A stretch of 38,494 nt of DNA from an uncultured Acidimicrobiaceae bacterium (GTDB lineage Bacteria; Actinomycetota; Acidimicrobiia; Acidimicrobiales; MedAcidi-G1): the NCBI GenBank assembly GCA_913030665.1, contig CAJWFS010000010.1, forward strand, positions 1 to 38,494, read 5' to 3'. Positions within the stretch are counted from its first letter, which is position 1; every line of letters starts with the position of its first letter. A model generated the notes under the pieces. It did not search any database and had not been told where the DNA came from. It was given only the letters and a program-made list of their open reading frames with translations. This document shows, in pieces, positions 1-7,081 of the stretch. Both the position numbers and the translations under genes were made by a program.

Positions 1-530
1 CCGGTGAGCTGGAGGGCGTCGACTACGAGTCGATCACCTACGAGGGCTACGCCCCGCACGGGGTGGCCCTCTACATGGAGACGCTGACGGACAACCGCAA
101 CCGCACGGGATCCGAGGTCCGGTCGCTGCTCTCCAAGAACGGTGGTTCGCTGGCCGAGCCGGGTGCGGTGGCATGGCAGTTCGAGCGCAAGGGCGTGGTC
201 CTGCTGGACGGCACGGTCGACGAGGACGAGATCATGGTGGTGGCCCTGGACGCAGGCGCCGAGGACCTCGTGGACGAGGACGGGACGTGGCGCCTCACCT
301 GTGAGGCCACCGACCTGCCCGGCGTGCGCGAGGCGCTCGAGGCCGCCGAGGTCCCGTTCCTGAACGCCGAGGTGACGATGCTGGCCACGACCACGGTCGC
401 CATCGACAACGCCGAGCATGCGAGGGCCGTCCTGCGGCTGCTGGACATACTCGACGACAACGACGACATCCAGGACGTCCACGCCAACTTCGACATTCCG
501 GTCGAGGTCCTGGAGGCACTCGAGGACTGA
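1..530 (+). CDS. yebC: YebC/PmpR-family translation/transcription factor (5' partial)
   Basis: The reading frame enters from the left edge (first full codon at base 3) and stops at TGA 528-530; about 175 C-terminal residues are visible. The segment YEGYAPHGVALYMETLTDNR followed by NRT and a later FERKG is the family signature of YebC/TACO1 proteins (about 250 aa), so roughly 70 N-terminal residues lie outside the window. Family members are cytoplasmic; some were described as DNA-binding regulators, and more recent work ties them to ribosomes and relief of stalling. The C-terminus is acidic. yebC upstream of ruvC is a very common arrangement in bacteria. The GTG at 63 is internal and is not the real start. 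I am sure of the family and less sure of the molecular role. Confidence 0.93.
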   Translation, partial: GELEGVDYESITYEGYAPHGVALYMETLTDNRNRTGSEVRSLLSKNGGSLAEPGAVAWQFERKGVVLLDGTVDEDEIMVVALDAGAEDLVDEDGTWRLTCEATDLPGVREALEAAEVPFLNAEVTMLATTTVAIDNAEHARAVLRLLDILDDNDDIQDVHANFDIPVEVLEALED

Positions 531-623
531 CGCACAGCAGGGTTCTCCGGTTTCCCGACGCGCCGCGCCCATTGTCAGACCTGTCGACCGCTGGCCTGCC
601 GCGGCGATCGACCCGGCCGCCGG

Positions 624-649
624 GGTGACCGACCTCCGCGGTGGTCACC
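624..649 (+). promoter_or_regulatory. Inverted repeat just upstream of the ruvC -10 element
   Basis: GGTGACC (624-630) and GGTCACC (643-649) are perfect reverse complements separated by 12 bases. The dyad ends 2 bases before a TAGAGT hexamer, so a protein bound here would contact the promoter. It could equally be a terminator hairpin for yebC, but no T-run follows. No known SOS operator sequence is recognisable in it. Confidence 0.4.
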
Positions 650-651
650 GC

Positions 652-657
652 TAGAGT
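652..657 (+). promoter_or_regulatory. Predicted -10 element (TAGAGT) of a leaderless ruvC promoter
   Basis: TAGAGT fits the actinobacterial TANNNT -10 pattern and ends 7 bases before the ATG at 665, the distance expected if transcription starts at the start codon. No clear -35 is seen. The same arrangement recurs before queA, hisS, rarA, alaS, aroK and mihF in this window, which strengthens the call. Confidence 0.55.
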
Positions 658-664
658 CGTACAC

Positions 665-1180
665 ATGTTCGTTCTGGGTATCGACCCCGGCCTGACCCGG
701 TGTGGCTACGGCGTGGTCTCGCGTACCGGTCGACGGCTACGCGCCGAGGCCGCCGGTGTGATCCGGACGTCGCCGGAGACCGACCTGGCCTGTCGCCTCG
801 CCGAGCTTCAGGGCGAGGTCAGGGCGCTGATCCGGGAGTACCGGCCCGGCGAGGTGGCCATCGAGCGGGTGTTGTTCCAGGTGAACGTCCGCACGGCCAT
901 GCAGACCGGCCAGGCCTCCGGAGTGGTCATGGCCGAGGCCGCCGCTGCGGGATGCGAGGTGGCCCTCTATTCGCCGAACGAGGTCAAGTCGGCGGTGGCC
1001 GGATGGGGCGGTGCCGACAAGGACCAGATGGATCAGATGGTCCGCACCCAGCTGGGGATCACCACGCCACTTCGTCCAGTTGACGCGGCCGATGCCCTGG
1101 GCGTGGCGCTCTGCCACCTTGCGATGCTTCCGCCCGTTCGCGGGTCGGGTCGAACGGCCGGACAGGCAGTGGTCCGGTGA
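665..1180 (+). CDS. ruvC: Holliday junction endonuclease RuvC
   Basis: RuvC is the dimeric resolvase that nicks four-way DNA junctions symmetrically together with RuvAB. The 171-residue product has the family's usual length. It begins MFVLGIDPG, placing the first catalytic Asp at residue 7. The second acid is the Glu of VAIERVLF, and the last two are in the DAADALGVAL segment near the C-terminus. An in-frame GTG lies 24 bases upstream (641), but it falls inside the putative promoter dyad and would add a non-homologous tail, so ATG 665 is preferred. The stop overlaps the ruvA start (GTGA), so the ruvCAB genes look translationally coupled. Confidence 0.96.
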   Translation: MFVLGIDPGLTRCGYGVVSRTGRRLRAEAAGVIRTSPETDLACRLAELQGEVRALIREYRPGEVAIERVLFQVNVRTAMQTGQASGVVMAEAAAAGCEVALYSPNEVKSAVAGWGGADKDQMDQMVRTQLGITTPLRPVDAADALGVALCHLAMLPPVRGSGRTAGQAVVR

Positions 1181-1770
1181 TCGGTTCACTGCGGGGTTGC
1201 CTGCTGGAGCGCTTCGACCTGGGGGAGGTCCTGGTCGAGGTGGCGGGTGTCGGCTATCGGGTGGTGGTGACGCCCACCACGGCGGTCCGCCTGGGTGACG
1301 TCGGGACCGAGGTGTTCCTGCACGTCCACCACCACATCCGCGAGGCCGACCAGACGCTCTACGGATTCCTGGAACGCACCGAGAGGGCATGCTTCGAGGC
1401 CCTCCTGTCGGCCCACGGCGTCGGTCCCTCACTGGCCCTGTCGGTGCTCGGCGTGCACGGTCCGGCCGAGTTGGCGCGGGTCCTGGCCGATGACGACCTT
1501 GCGGCGCTCTGCCTGGTACCCGGCGTCGGCAAGAAGACCGCCGCCCGGCTGCTCGTCGAGCTGAAGAACTCCCTCGACCTGCCGATCGACGGCGTTCCCG
1601 CCACCGGTGACGGGACCACGGTTGGTCGCACCGCCTTATCAGAGGTCCAGGAGGCCCTCGGTGGCCTCGGCTACAGCCCCGACGAGGTGCGGGCCGTGCT
1701 CGTCGACCTGGGTGGGGACGACCCGGCGACCCTGCTTCGCGAGGCGCTGCAGCGCCTGGCGCGGGTGTAG
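1177..1770 (+). CDS. ruvA: Holliday junction DNA helicase subunit RuvA
   Basis: RuvA tetramers bind the four-way junction and load RuvB rings. The 197-residue protein shows the N-terminal OB-fold (MIGSLRG start, EVAGVGYRV), then the two helix-hairpin-helix motifs ([12 protein letters not shown] and [17 protein letters not shown]). A low-complexity acidic linker follows (about residues 130-150), then the C-terminal RuvB-contacting domain ([16 protein letters not shown]). The GTG start overlaps the ruvC stop by four bases. A TAG stop runs directly into the ruvB Shine-Dalgarno sequence. Confidence 0.96.
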   Translation: MIGSLRGCLLERFDLGEVLVEVAGVGYRVVVTPTTAVRLGDVGTEVFLHVHHHIREADQTLYGFLERTERACFEALLSAHGVGPSLALSVLGVHGPAELARVLADDDLAALCLVPGVGKKTAARLLVELKNSLDLPIDGVPATGDGTTVGRTALSEVQEALGGLGYSPDEVRAVLVDLGGDDPATLLREALQRLARV

Positions 1771-1780
1771 GAGGCTGGCC

Positions 1781-2821
1781 ATGCGAGACGAGCTCCTCTC
1801 AGCGGACCGGGATCCGGAGGTCGACGACGTGGAGGTCGAGGCCGGCCTGCGACCGCGACGCCTCGACGAGTTCGTCGGCCAGGCCGAGCTGAAGGGCCAC
1901 CTCAGGGTGATGCTGGAGGCGGCCCGCCGGCGGGGGCAGGCGGCCGACCACTTCCTCTTCGCCGGCCCGCCGGGACTGGGCAAGACCACCCTGGCCCACA
2001 TCGTGGCCGCCGAGATGGCCGCTGAGATGCATGTCACCTCGGGCCCGGCCCTGGAGCGTGCCGGTGACCTGGCGGCCATCCTGACCAAGTTGGAACCCGG
2101 CGACGTCCTGTTCATCGACGAGATCCACCGGCTGGCCCGGGCCGTCGAGGAGGTCCTCTACCCGGCCATGGAGGACTTCGCCCTGGACATAATCCTTGGC
2201 AAGGGGCCGGCCGCCCGTTCGATCCGGCTCGAGCTTCCACCGTTCACCCTCGTGGGTGCGACGACGCGCACCGGCCTGATCACCGGGCCACTCCGCGACC
2301 GGTTCGGCCTCACGGCGCGACTCGAGTACTACGAACCAGCCGACCTGCAGTCCATTGTCACGCGCGCCGCCGGAATCCTCGACGTGGACCTGGACGCGGA
2401 AGGTGCCGCGGAGATCGCCCGACGATCCCGGGGTACGCCACGCATCGGCAACCGGCTGCTCCGCCAGGTCAGGGACTTCGCCCAGGTTGAACGCAGCGGC
2501 GTGGTGGACGGCCCGGTGGCGCGCGACGGCCTCGCCTTCTTCGGCGTGGACGACCTGGGCCTCGACAAGCCCTCCCGGGAGATCCTCTCGGTCCTCTGCA
2601 GGCGGTTCGGTGGTGGGCCGGTGGGGCTCAAAACCCTGTCCATCAGCGTCAGCGAGCCGGAGGACACCGTCGAGGACGTGTACGAGCCGTACCTCATCCA
2701 GCAGGGCCTCCTGCACCGCACCCCGAAGGGCCGGGTGGCCACGGCTGCCGCCTACGACCACCTGGGGATGAACAGGCCCGCCGTGCCGGTGAGCGGTGCC
2801 GGGTCCCTGTTCGAGGACTGA
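1781..2821 (+). CDS. ruvB: Holliday junction branch-migration ATPase RuvB
   Basis: RuvB is the hexameric AAA+ motor that drives branch migration. The 346-residue protein carries Walker [10 protein letters not shown] (Lys 68), Walker [10 protein letters not shown], sensor 1 GATTRTG, the arginine-finger region LRDRFG, and the C-terminal winged-helix domain ([17 protein letters not shown]). The ATG at 1781 has a strong GGAGG six bases upstream that begins at the ruvA stop codon. The usual RIANRLL motif reads RIGNRLL here, an Ala-to-Gly change in the sensor-2 region. The frame is open further upstream over ruvA, but that stretch has no RuvB similarity. Confidence 0.97.
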   Translation: MRDELLSADRDPEVDDVEVEAGLRPRRLDEFVGQAELKGHLRVMLEAARRRGQAADHFLFAGPPGLGKTTLAHIVAAEMAAEMHVTSGPALERAGDLAAILTKLEPGDVLFIDEIHRLARAVEEVLYPAMEDFALDIILGKGPAARSIRLELPPFTLVGATTRTGLITGPLRDRFGLTARLEYYEPADLQSIVTRAAGILDVDLDAEGAAEIARRSRGTPRIGNRLLRQVRDFAQVERSGVVDGPVARDGLAFFGVDDLGLDKPSREILSVLCRRFGGGPVGLKTLSISVSEPEDTVEDVYEPYLIQQGLLHRTPKGRVATAAAYDHLGMNRPAVPVSGAGSLFED

Positions 2822-2822
2822 C

Positions 2823-2844
2823 CAGGCTGCCCCGGGCCAGCCTG
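2823..2844 (+). terminator. Hairpin after ruvB, no U-tract
   Basis: CAGGCTG (2823-2829) pairs perfectly with CAGCCTG (2838-2844) across an 8-base loop, starting two bases after the ruvB stop. A second small stem (ACGGGG 2882-2887 with CCCCGT 2893-2898) lies before the queA promoter. With no T-run, function as a terminator is only inferred from position. Confidence 0.35.
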
Positions 2845-2908
2845 ACCAGCTGCCCCAGGTGTCATACGAGCCGACGGGCTGACGGGGCCGGACCCCGTAC
2901 CCCGGACC

Positions 2909-2914
2909 TAGGCT
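2909..2914 (+). promoter_or_regulatory. Predicted -10 element (TAGGCT) for queA
   Basis: TAGGCT ends 9 bases before the queA ATG at 2924, consistent with a leaderless transcript covering queA and tgt. No Shine-Dalgarno sequence precedes that ATG, which agrees with leaderless initiation. Confidence 0.55.
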
Positions 2915-2923
2915 GACCGGCCC

Positions 2924-3937
2924 ATGGGACCGGAAGACTTCGCATACCAGCTCCCGGATGCTGCGATCGCCCAGGTGCCCCTGGAGGACCGGCCGGCGGC
3001 CCGGCTGCTGGATGCTGTAGGTCACAGCGTCGTGCACCGGACGGTCCGAGACCTGCCATCGCTGCTGGGACCCGGTGACGTGCTGGTGGTCAACGACACC
3101 CGCGTGCTGCCCGCCCGATTGCGACTTCGCCGTCGGACCGGGGGAGGCGCCGAGGTGCTGCTGTTGAGGGCACTGGAGGGCGACGGGACCTGGGAGGCCC
3201 TGGTACGGCCCAGCCGCAAGCTGCCCGAGGGGACGACCCTGGCAGTGGACGACGACCTCTCGGTGGAGGTCGGCCGGGACCTGGGCGACGGGAGGCGCCA
3301 CGTCCGGCTGCTCTGCAACGGTCCGGTGCTCGAGGCCGTCCACCGTTGTGGCGAGATGCCGTTGCCCCCGTACCTCACGACGGTCCTGGAGGATCCCGAC
3401 CGCTACCAGACGGTCTACAGCCGCCGATCCGCGTCGGCGGCGGCCCCGACGGCCGGACTCCACCTGACCGAACAGGTTCTGGACGCCTGCCGGGCAGCCG
3501 GAGCACGCATCGAATCGCTGGAGCTGGTGGTCGGGCTGGACACCTTCCGCCCGGTCACCGTGGACGACCTGGACGAACACCGGATGCACCGGGAGGAGTA
3601 CTGCGTGCCGGACACCACCCTGGAGGCCTGTCGGGATGCCAGCAGGGTCATCGCCGTCGGAACCACGACAGTGCGGGCCCTCGAGTCGGCGGCACGCTAC
3701 GGCGCGGAGGGCCGGACCGACCTCTTCATCCGTCCACCGTTCGACTTCCGGGTCGTGGACGTCCTCCTGACCAACTTCCACCAACCGCGTTCCAGCCTGC
3801 TGGTCATGCTCGAGGCCTTCGCCGGACTCCGCTGGAGGGAGCTCTACGGGACGGCGCTGGCAGACGGCTACCGCTTCCTGTCGTTCGGCGACGCCATGCT
3901 CGTGGGCCGGGCCCGTCCAGACAGGTCGGGGGCGTAG
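2924..3937 (+). CDS. queA: S-adenosylmethionine:tRNA ribosyltransferase-isomerase QueA
   Basis: QueA transfers and rearranges the ribosyl group of SAM onto preQ1 at tRNA position 34, giving epoxyqueuosine. The 337-residue protein is of normal length and shows the family segments: N-terminal FAYQLPDAAIAQVPLEDR, VLVVNDTRVLPARL, then LPPYL, APTAGLHLT, VGLDTFRPV, VGTTTVRALES, TNFHQPRSSLLVML and YRFLSFGDAML. It is followed 49 bases later by tgt, the preceding pathway step. No preQ1 synthesis genes (queC/D/E/F) are in view, so it cannot be said from here whether preQ1 is made or salvaged. Confidence 0.95.
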   Translation: MGPEDFAYQLPDAAIAQVPLEDRPAARLLDAVGHSVVHRTVRDLPSLLGPGDVLVVNDTRVLPARLRLRRRTGGGAEVLLLRALEGDGTWEALVRPSRKLPEGTTLAVDDDLSVEVGRDLGDGRRHVRLLCNGPVLEAVHRCGEMPLPPYLTTVLEDPDRYQTVYSRRSASAAAPTAGLHLTEQVLDACRAAGARIESLELVVGLDTFRPVTVDDLDEHRMHREEYCVPDTTLEACRDASRVIAVGTTTVRALESAARYGAEGRTDLFIRPPFDFRVVDVLLTNFHQPRSSLLVMLEAFAGLRWRELYGTALADGYRFLSFGDAMLVGRARPDRSGA

Positions 3938-3986
3938 TCGTGGGGCCACACCAGAGCGTGAGCCAGGTCGAGGGACCCGGTCCGTC

Positions 3987-5096
3987 ATGAGGGCCGCGTT
4001 CACCACCGCCACCACGGACGGCGGAGCCCGGACCGGGCGGGTCGACACCCCCGGCGGGTCGTTCGCCACGCCGTGCTTCATGCCGGTCGGTACCCGTGGC
4101 GCCGTGCGCCACCTCTCCTCGGAGGACCTGGTGGACCTGGGCGTCGAGGTGGTGCTGGGCAACACGTACCACCTGATGCTGCGTCCCGGTACGGAGGTGG
4201 TCCGGAACCTGGGCGGACTCGGGAAGTTCGCCGGCTGGGAGGGCGTGACGCTCACCGACAGCGGCGGATACCAGATCTTCTCCCTGAAGCCGAAGGTCGA
4301 CGATTCCGGGGCGACCTTCAGGTCCAGCTACGACGGGTCCACACACGTGCTCACCCCGGAGACGGCGGCATCCGTGCAGGCGGACCTGGGGGCCGACATC
4401 CAGATGGTCCTGGACGTCTGTCCGGCGCTGCCCGCCGACGAACCCGTCCTGCGCCGGGCGGTGGAGCGGACGGCGGCATGGGCGGCCCGTGGCCGCCGGG
4501 CGTTCCTGGACCACCCGGACGCCGCCGCACGCCAGTGCCAGTTCGGCATAGTGCAGGGCGGGGTGGACCCGGTGCTGCGGGCCGAGAGCACCCGGCGGAC
4601 ACTCGAGGTGGGCTTCGACGGCTACGCCGTCGGCGGCATGAGCGTGGGGGAGTCCCGCGACGAGATGCTGGAACCGCTGGCCGTCGTCACCTCCATGCTG
4701 CCGTCGGACCAGCCGCGCTACTTCATGGGCCTGGGGGACCCGGCGGGCCTCGTGGAGGTGGTGGCCAGGGGAATCGACATGTTCGACTGCGTGCTACCCA
4801 CCCGGCACGCACGCCACGGAACCGTGCTGACCACCGGAGGCAGGCTGAACCTCCGGAACGCCCGGTTCGCCAGGGACGACCTCCCACTGGATCCGGCGTT
4901 TCCAGCCAGCCCGGCGGCCCGATGGTCACGCGCCTACCTTCGGCACCTCCTGATGACCGATGAGCCCACCGGCCGGCGCCTCCTGACTCTCCACAACCTG
5001 GCCTGGCTGCTGGACTTCGTGGACCGGTTGAGGGCGGCCATCGAACAGGGACGGTTCGAGGCATTCAGGACCGAGACGTTGGCCGTCTGGGGCTGA
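3987..5096 (+). CDS. tgt: Queuine/preQ1 tRNA-guanine transglycosylase lacking the zinc cysteines
   Basis: TGT exchanges guanine 34 of GUN-anticodon tRNAs for preQ1. The 369-residue protein keeps the TIM-barrel landmarks: TDSGGYQIFSL (catalytic Asp), MVLDVCPALPADE, FGIVQGG, GGMSVGES and FDCVLPTRHARHG (nucleophile Asp). The C-terminal metal site is altered. Bacterial TGTs carry C-x-C-x2-C-x25-H; at the same spacing this protein has F305, A307, A310 and H336, so all three cysteines are gone while SRAYLRHL and the TLHN histidine remain. The usual FDEC segment also reads LDVC. Identity is secure from the rest of the protein and from the queA neighbour; whether it is active without zinc is open. 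ATG 3987 has only a weak upstream GAGGGA. Confidence 0.93.
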   Translation: MRAAFTTATTDGGARTGRVDTPGGSFATPCFMPVGTRGAVRHLSSEDLVDLGVEVVLGNTYHLMLRPGTEVVRNLGGLGKFAGWEGVTLTDSGGYQIFSLKPKVDDSGATFRSSYDGSTHVLTPETAASVQADLGADIQMVLDVCPALPADEPVLRRAVERTAAWAARGRRAFLDHPDAAARQCQFGIVQGGVDPVLRAESTRRTLEVGFDGYAVGGMSVGESRDEMLEPLAVVTSMLPSDQPRYFMGLGDPAGLVEVVARGIDMFDCVLPTRHARHGTVLTTGGRLNLRNARFARDDLPLDPAFPASPAARWSRAYLRHLLMTDEPTGRRLLTLHNLAWLLDFVDRLRAAIEQGRFEAFRTETLAVWG

Positions 5097-5107
5097 CCCG
5101 ACGGGCC

Positions 5108-5113
5108 TAGGCT
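5108..5113 (+). promoter_or_regulatory. Predicted -10 element (TAGGCT) for yajC-secDF
   Basis: TAGGCT lies 12 bases after the tgt stop. The yajC ATG is at 5206, so the transcript would carry a leader of about 85 bases, unlike the leaderless pattern elsewhere. A GTG at 5125 in the yajC frame sits 11 bases downstream and is a less likely alternative start. Confidence 0.45.
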
Positions 5114-5205
5114 GCCCGGGTCCGGTGATCCGACCCGACCGGCCCCACGGTCTTCGACCGACTACCTGCAAGGGGCCGACCTCCTCCAAAGGACGAACTC
5201 CAACC

Positions 5206-5541
5206 ATGGCTGGCTTCATTCCACTGATCCTCATCTTCGGGCTCATGTACGTCCTGATGATCCGCCCGCAGCAGAAGAAGGTGAAGGCGCAGCAGGCGCT
5301 CGTCTCTTCCATCCAGAAGGGCGACGAGGTGGTCCTCAACTCTGGGATCTTCGGCGTGGTCAAGGACGTGGAGGACGACATCCTGTGGCTGGAGGTCTTC
5401 GACGGCATCGAGCTGAAGGTGCTTCGCGGATCCGTGGATGGCCGCTTCAACGAGCCGGCTGCCTACGACGAGGATTCCGACGACGGGGATTCCGAGAACG
5501 ATTCCGAGGACGATTCCGATGAAGGTCCGATAGTGGGCTGA
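5206..5541 (+). CDS. yajC: Sec translocase accessory subunit YajC
   Basis: YajC is a small single-pass membrane protein that associates with SecDF. The 111-residue product starts MAGFIPLILIFGLMYVLMI, one transmembrane helix, followed by the signature RPQQKKVKAQQAL, then VSSIQKGDEVVLNSGIFG and a beta-rich domain. The last 25 or so residues are an acidic Asp/Ser/Glu tail encoded by a short DNA repeat. ATG 5206 was chosen because the membrane helix starts there, as in the family, with AAAGGA upstream; the frame is open back to a GTG at 5125. secD follows after 37 bases. Confidence 0.93.
   Translation: MAGFIPLILIFGLMYVLMIRPQQKKVKAQQALVSSIQKGDEVVLNSGIFGVVKDVEDDILWLEVFDGIELKVLRGSVDGRFNEPAAYDEDSDDGDSENDSEDDSDEGPIVG
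5473..5519 (+). repeat. Four GATTCCGA octamers coding the acidic YajC tail
   Basis: GATTCCGA occurs at 5473, 5488, 5500 and 5512, with periods of 15, 12 and 12 bases, all in the same codon phase and encoding a repeating Asp-Ser-(Asp/Glu) pattern. ATT-containing codons stand out against the GC-rich surroundings. This looks like a slippage-prone coding microsatellite. Confidence 0.8.
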
Positions 5542-5578
5542 GCCCACAGACCGCCCTGCCCCGCCACCCGGTACATCC

Positions 5579-7081
5579 ATGCCACGTCGCCAGCTCGTAT
5601 TCCTGATCGGGATCGTCATCCTCACCGTCGCCGCTTCGGTGATGACGGTCGTCTGGCGAAACGAGCCGCTGCTAGGCCTCGACCTGCAGGGCGGCGTGTC
5701 GGTCAGGTTGGTGGCGGTCGGCCCGGCCGACGAGGAGATGCTGGACCAGGCGGTTGAGATCATCCGTGACCGGGTGGACGGCCTGGGCGTAGCCGAACCC
5801 GAGATTTCACGGACCGAGAACGGCGTGATGGTCTCGTTGCCCGGCGTGGACGACCAGGAACGGGCGCTCTCGCTGGTGGGAACCACGGCCGAGCTGCGGT
5901 TCCGGCCCGTCTGTCGCGTGTACTCCGCCCGCGGCGCCTCCCGGCCGGCCTCCGGCGTGGTGTCGGCCATACCTGCCTCGTGCGAGGCAGTCGCCACCGG
6001 CGAGGTCGTCCCGGCAGTCGGCCCGGCCGGCGTAACCCTTCCCGAGGACGACCGACCCGGGGACTTCGTGGTGCTGGGCCTGAGGGGCGACGAGGGCGGG
6101 CGACGCTACCTGCTCGGCCCCAGCCTCCTCACCGGTGAGGCGGTAAGCGACGCCGATGCCCTGTTCATCGACTACCAGTGGCAGGTCGGCCTCGAGCTCC
6201 ACGAGGGCGCCGTGGGCATCGACGGCTTCAACGCCATCGCCGCCCTCTGCTTCTCCGGCTCTCCGGCGTGTCCACGCTCGGAAGGTGTCACCAACGGTCG
6301 TCTGGCCATCGTGCTGGACGGCCAGGTCGTGACCGCTCCCTCGATCCGGGCGCCCGAGTTCCGCAGGGACGCCATCCTCATCTCGGGGGGCTTCGAGAAG
6401 ATCGAGGCCGACGACGTCTCCCTGGCGCTGCGCTACGGCGCCCTGCCCGTCGAGTTGGAACCCGAAAACATCCGCCTGGTCTCGGCCACGATTGGTGAGG
6501 ACTCGTTGCGGGCCGGCGTCGTGTCCGGCCTCATCGGCCTTCTGCTGGTCGCCGTGTTCATCGTCGGCTACTACCGGATCCTGGGTCTCGTGGCGCTGGC
6601 CAGCCTGGCCGTCTCCGGCGCCCTCCTCTGGTCGATCATCGCCCACCTGGGGACGCAGTCGGGCCTGGCGCTGACCCTCGCCGGGGTAACCGGAATGGTC
6701 GTGGCGATCGGTGTCTCCGTCGACTCCAACGTCGTGTACTTCGAGCACCTGAAGGAGGACGTGCGCGACGGGCGGACGGCCCGCTCCTCGGTGGATCGGG
6801 CGTTTCCGATCGCCTTCTCCACCATCGTCAAGGCGGACACGGCCTCCCTCATCAGTGCCGGCCTGCTCTGGTACCTGACCGTCGGAGCGGTACGCGGCTT
6901 CGCCCTCTACCTCGGGTTGGCCACCATCCTGGACCTGGTCGCCACCTACTTCTTCATGGGACCGATGATCCGCCTGCTCTCCACCACACGTTGGTTCGCC
7001 GAGCATCCGGAGCGCTTCGGCCTCCCATCCAGCGGTGCCGTGTCGGCCACGGCAGGCAGCCTCAGGCGGGCCGGGGCATGA
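5579..7081 (+). CDS. secD: Protein translocase subunit SecD
   Basis: SecD with SecF uses the proton-motive force to complete protein export on the outer face of the membrane. The 500-residue protein has an N-terminal membrane anchor (residues 5-25), then the GLDLQGGVSVRL motif and the large extracytoplasmic P1 region. The C-terminal half holds RND-type membrane helices with GMVVAIGVSVDSNVVYFE and a conserved Asp in IVKADTASL. A Cys-containing insertion (VCRVYSARGASRPASG, later CFSGSPACP) lies in the extracytoplasmic part, as in other actinobacterial SecDs. It overlaps secF by ATGA. Confidence 0.95.
   Translation: MPRRQLVFLIGIVILTVAASVMTVVWRNEPLLGLDLQGGVSVRLVAVGPADEEMLDQAVEIIRDRVDGLGVAEPEISRTENGVMVSLPGVDDQERALSLVGTTAELRFRPVCRVYSARGASRPASGVVSAIPASCEAVATGEVVPAVGPAGVTLPEDDRPGDFVVLGLRGDEGGRRYLLGPSLLTGEAVSDADALFIDYQWQVGLELHEGAVGIDGFNAIAALCFSGSPACPRSEGVTNGRLAIVLDGQVVTAPSIRAPEFRRDAILISGGFEKIEADDVSLALRYGALPVELEPENIRLVSATIGEDSLRAGVVSGLIGLLLVAVFIVGYYRILGLVALASLAVSGALLWSIIAHLGTQSGLALTLAGVTGMVVAIGVSVDSNVVYFEHLKEDVRDGRTARSSVDRAFPIAFSTIVKADTASLISAGLLWYLTVGAVRGFALYLGLATILDLVATYFFMGPMIRLLSTTRWFAEHPERFGLPSSGAVSATAGSLRRAGA

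Noticed and set aside
572-580. TTGTCAGAC resembling the PafBC/RecA-independent damage promoter element upstream of ruvC
   Set aside because: The last two bases differ from the consensus and no TANNNT follows at 8 bases; the real -10 candidate is 70 bases downstream.
641-664. GTG 641 as the ruvC start
   Set aside because: It would place the start inside the dyad and upstream of the -10; RuvC homologues begin close to LGIDPG.
1799-4255. Very long reverse-strand open frame opposite ruvB-queA-tgt
   Set aside because: GC-rich codon bias leaves the complementary frame without stops. The translation is Gln/Gly/Arg/Val-rich with no recognisable domain, and the + strand genes are certain.
5473-5519. 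Short repeats as a CRISPR array
   Set aside because: Units are 8 bases with 12-15 base periods inside a coding frame; no repeat-spacer structure or cas genes.
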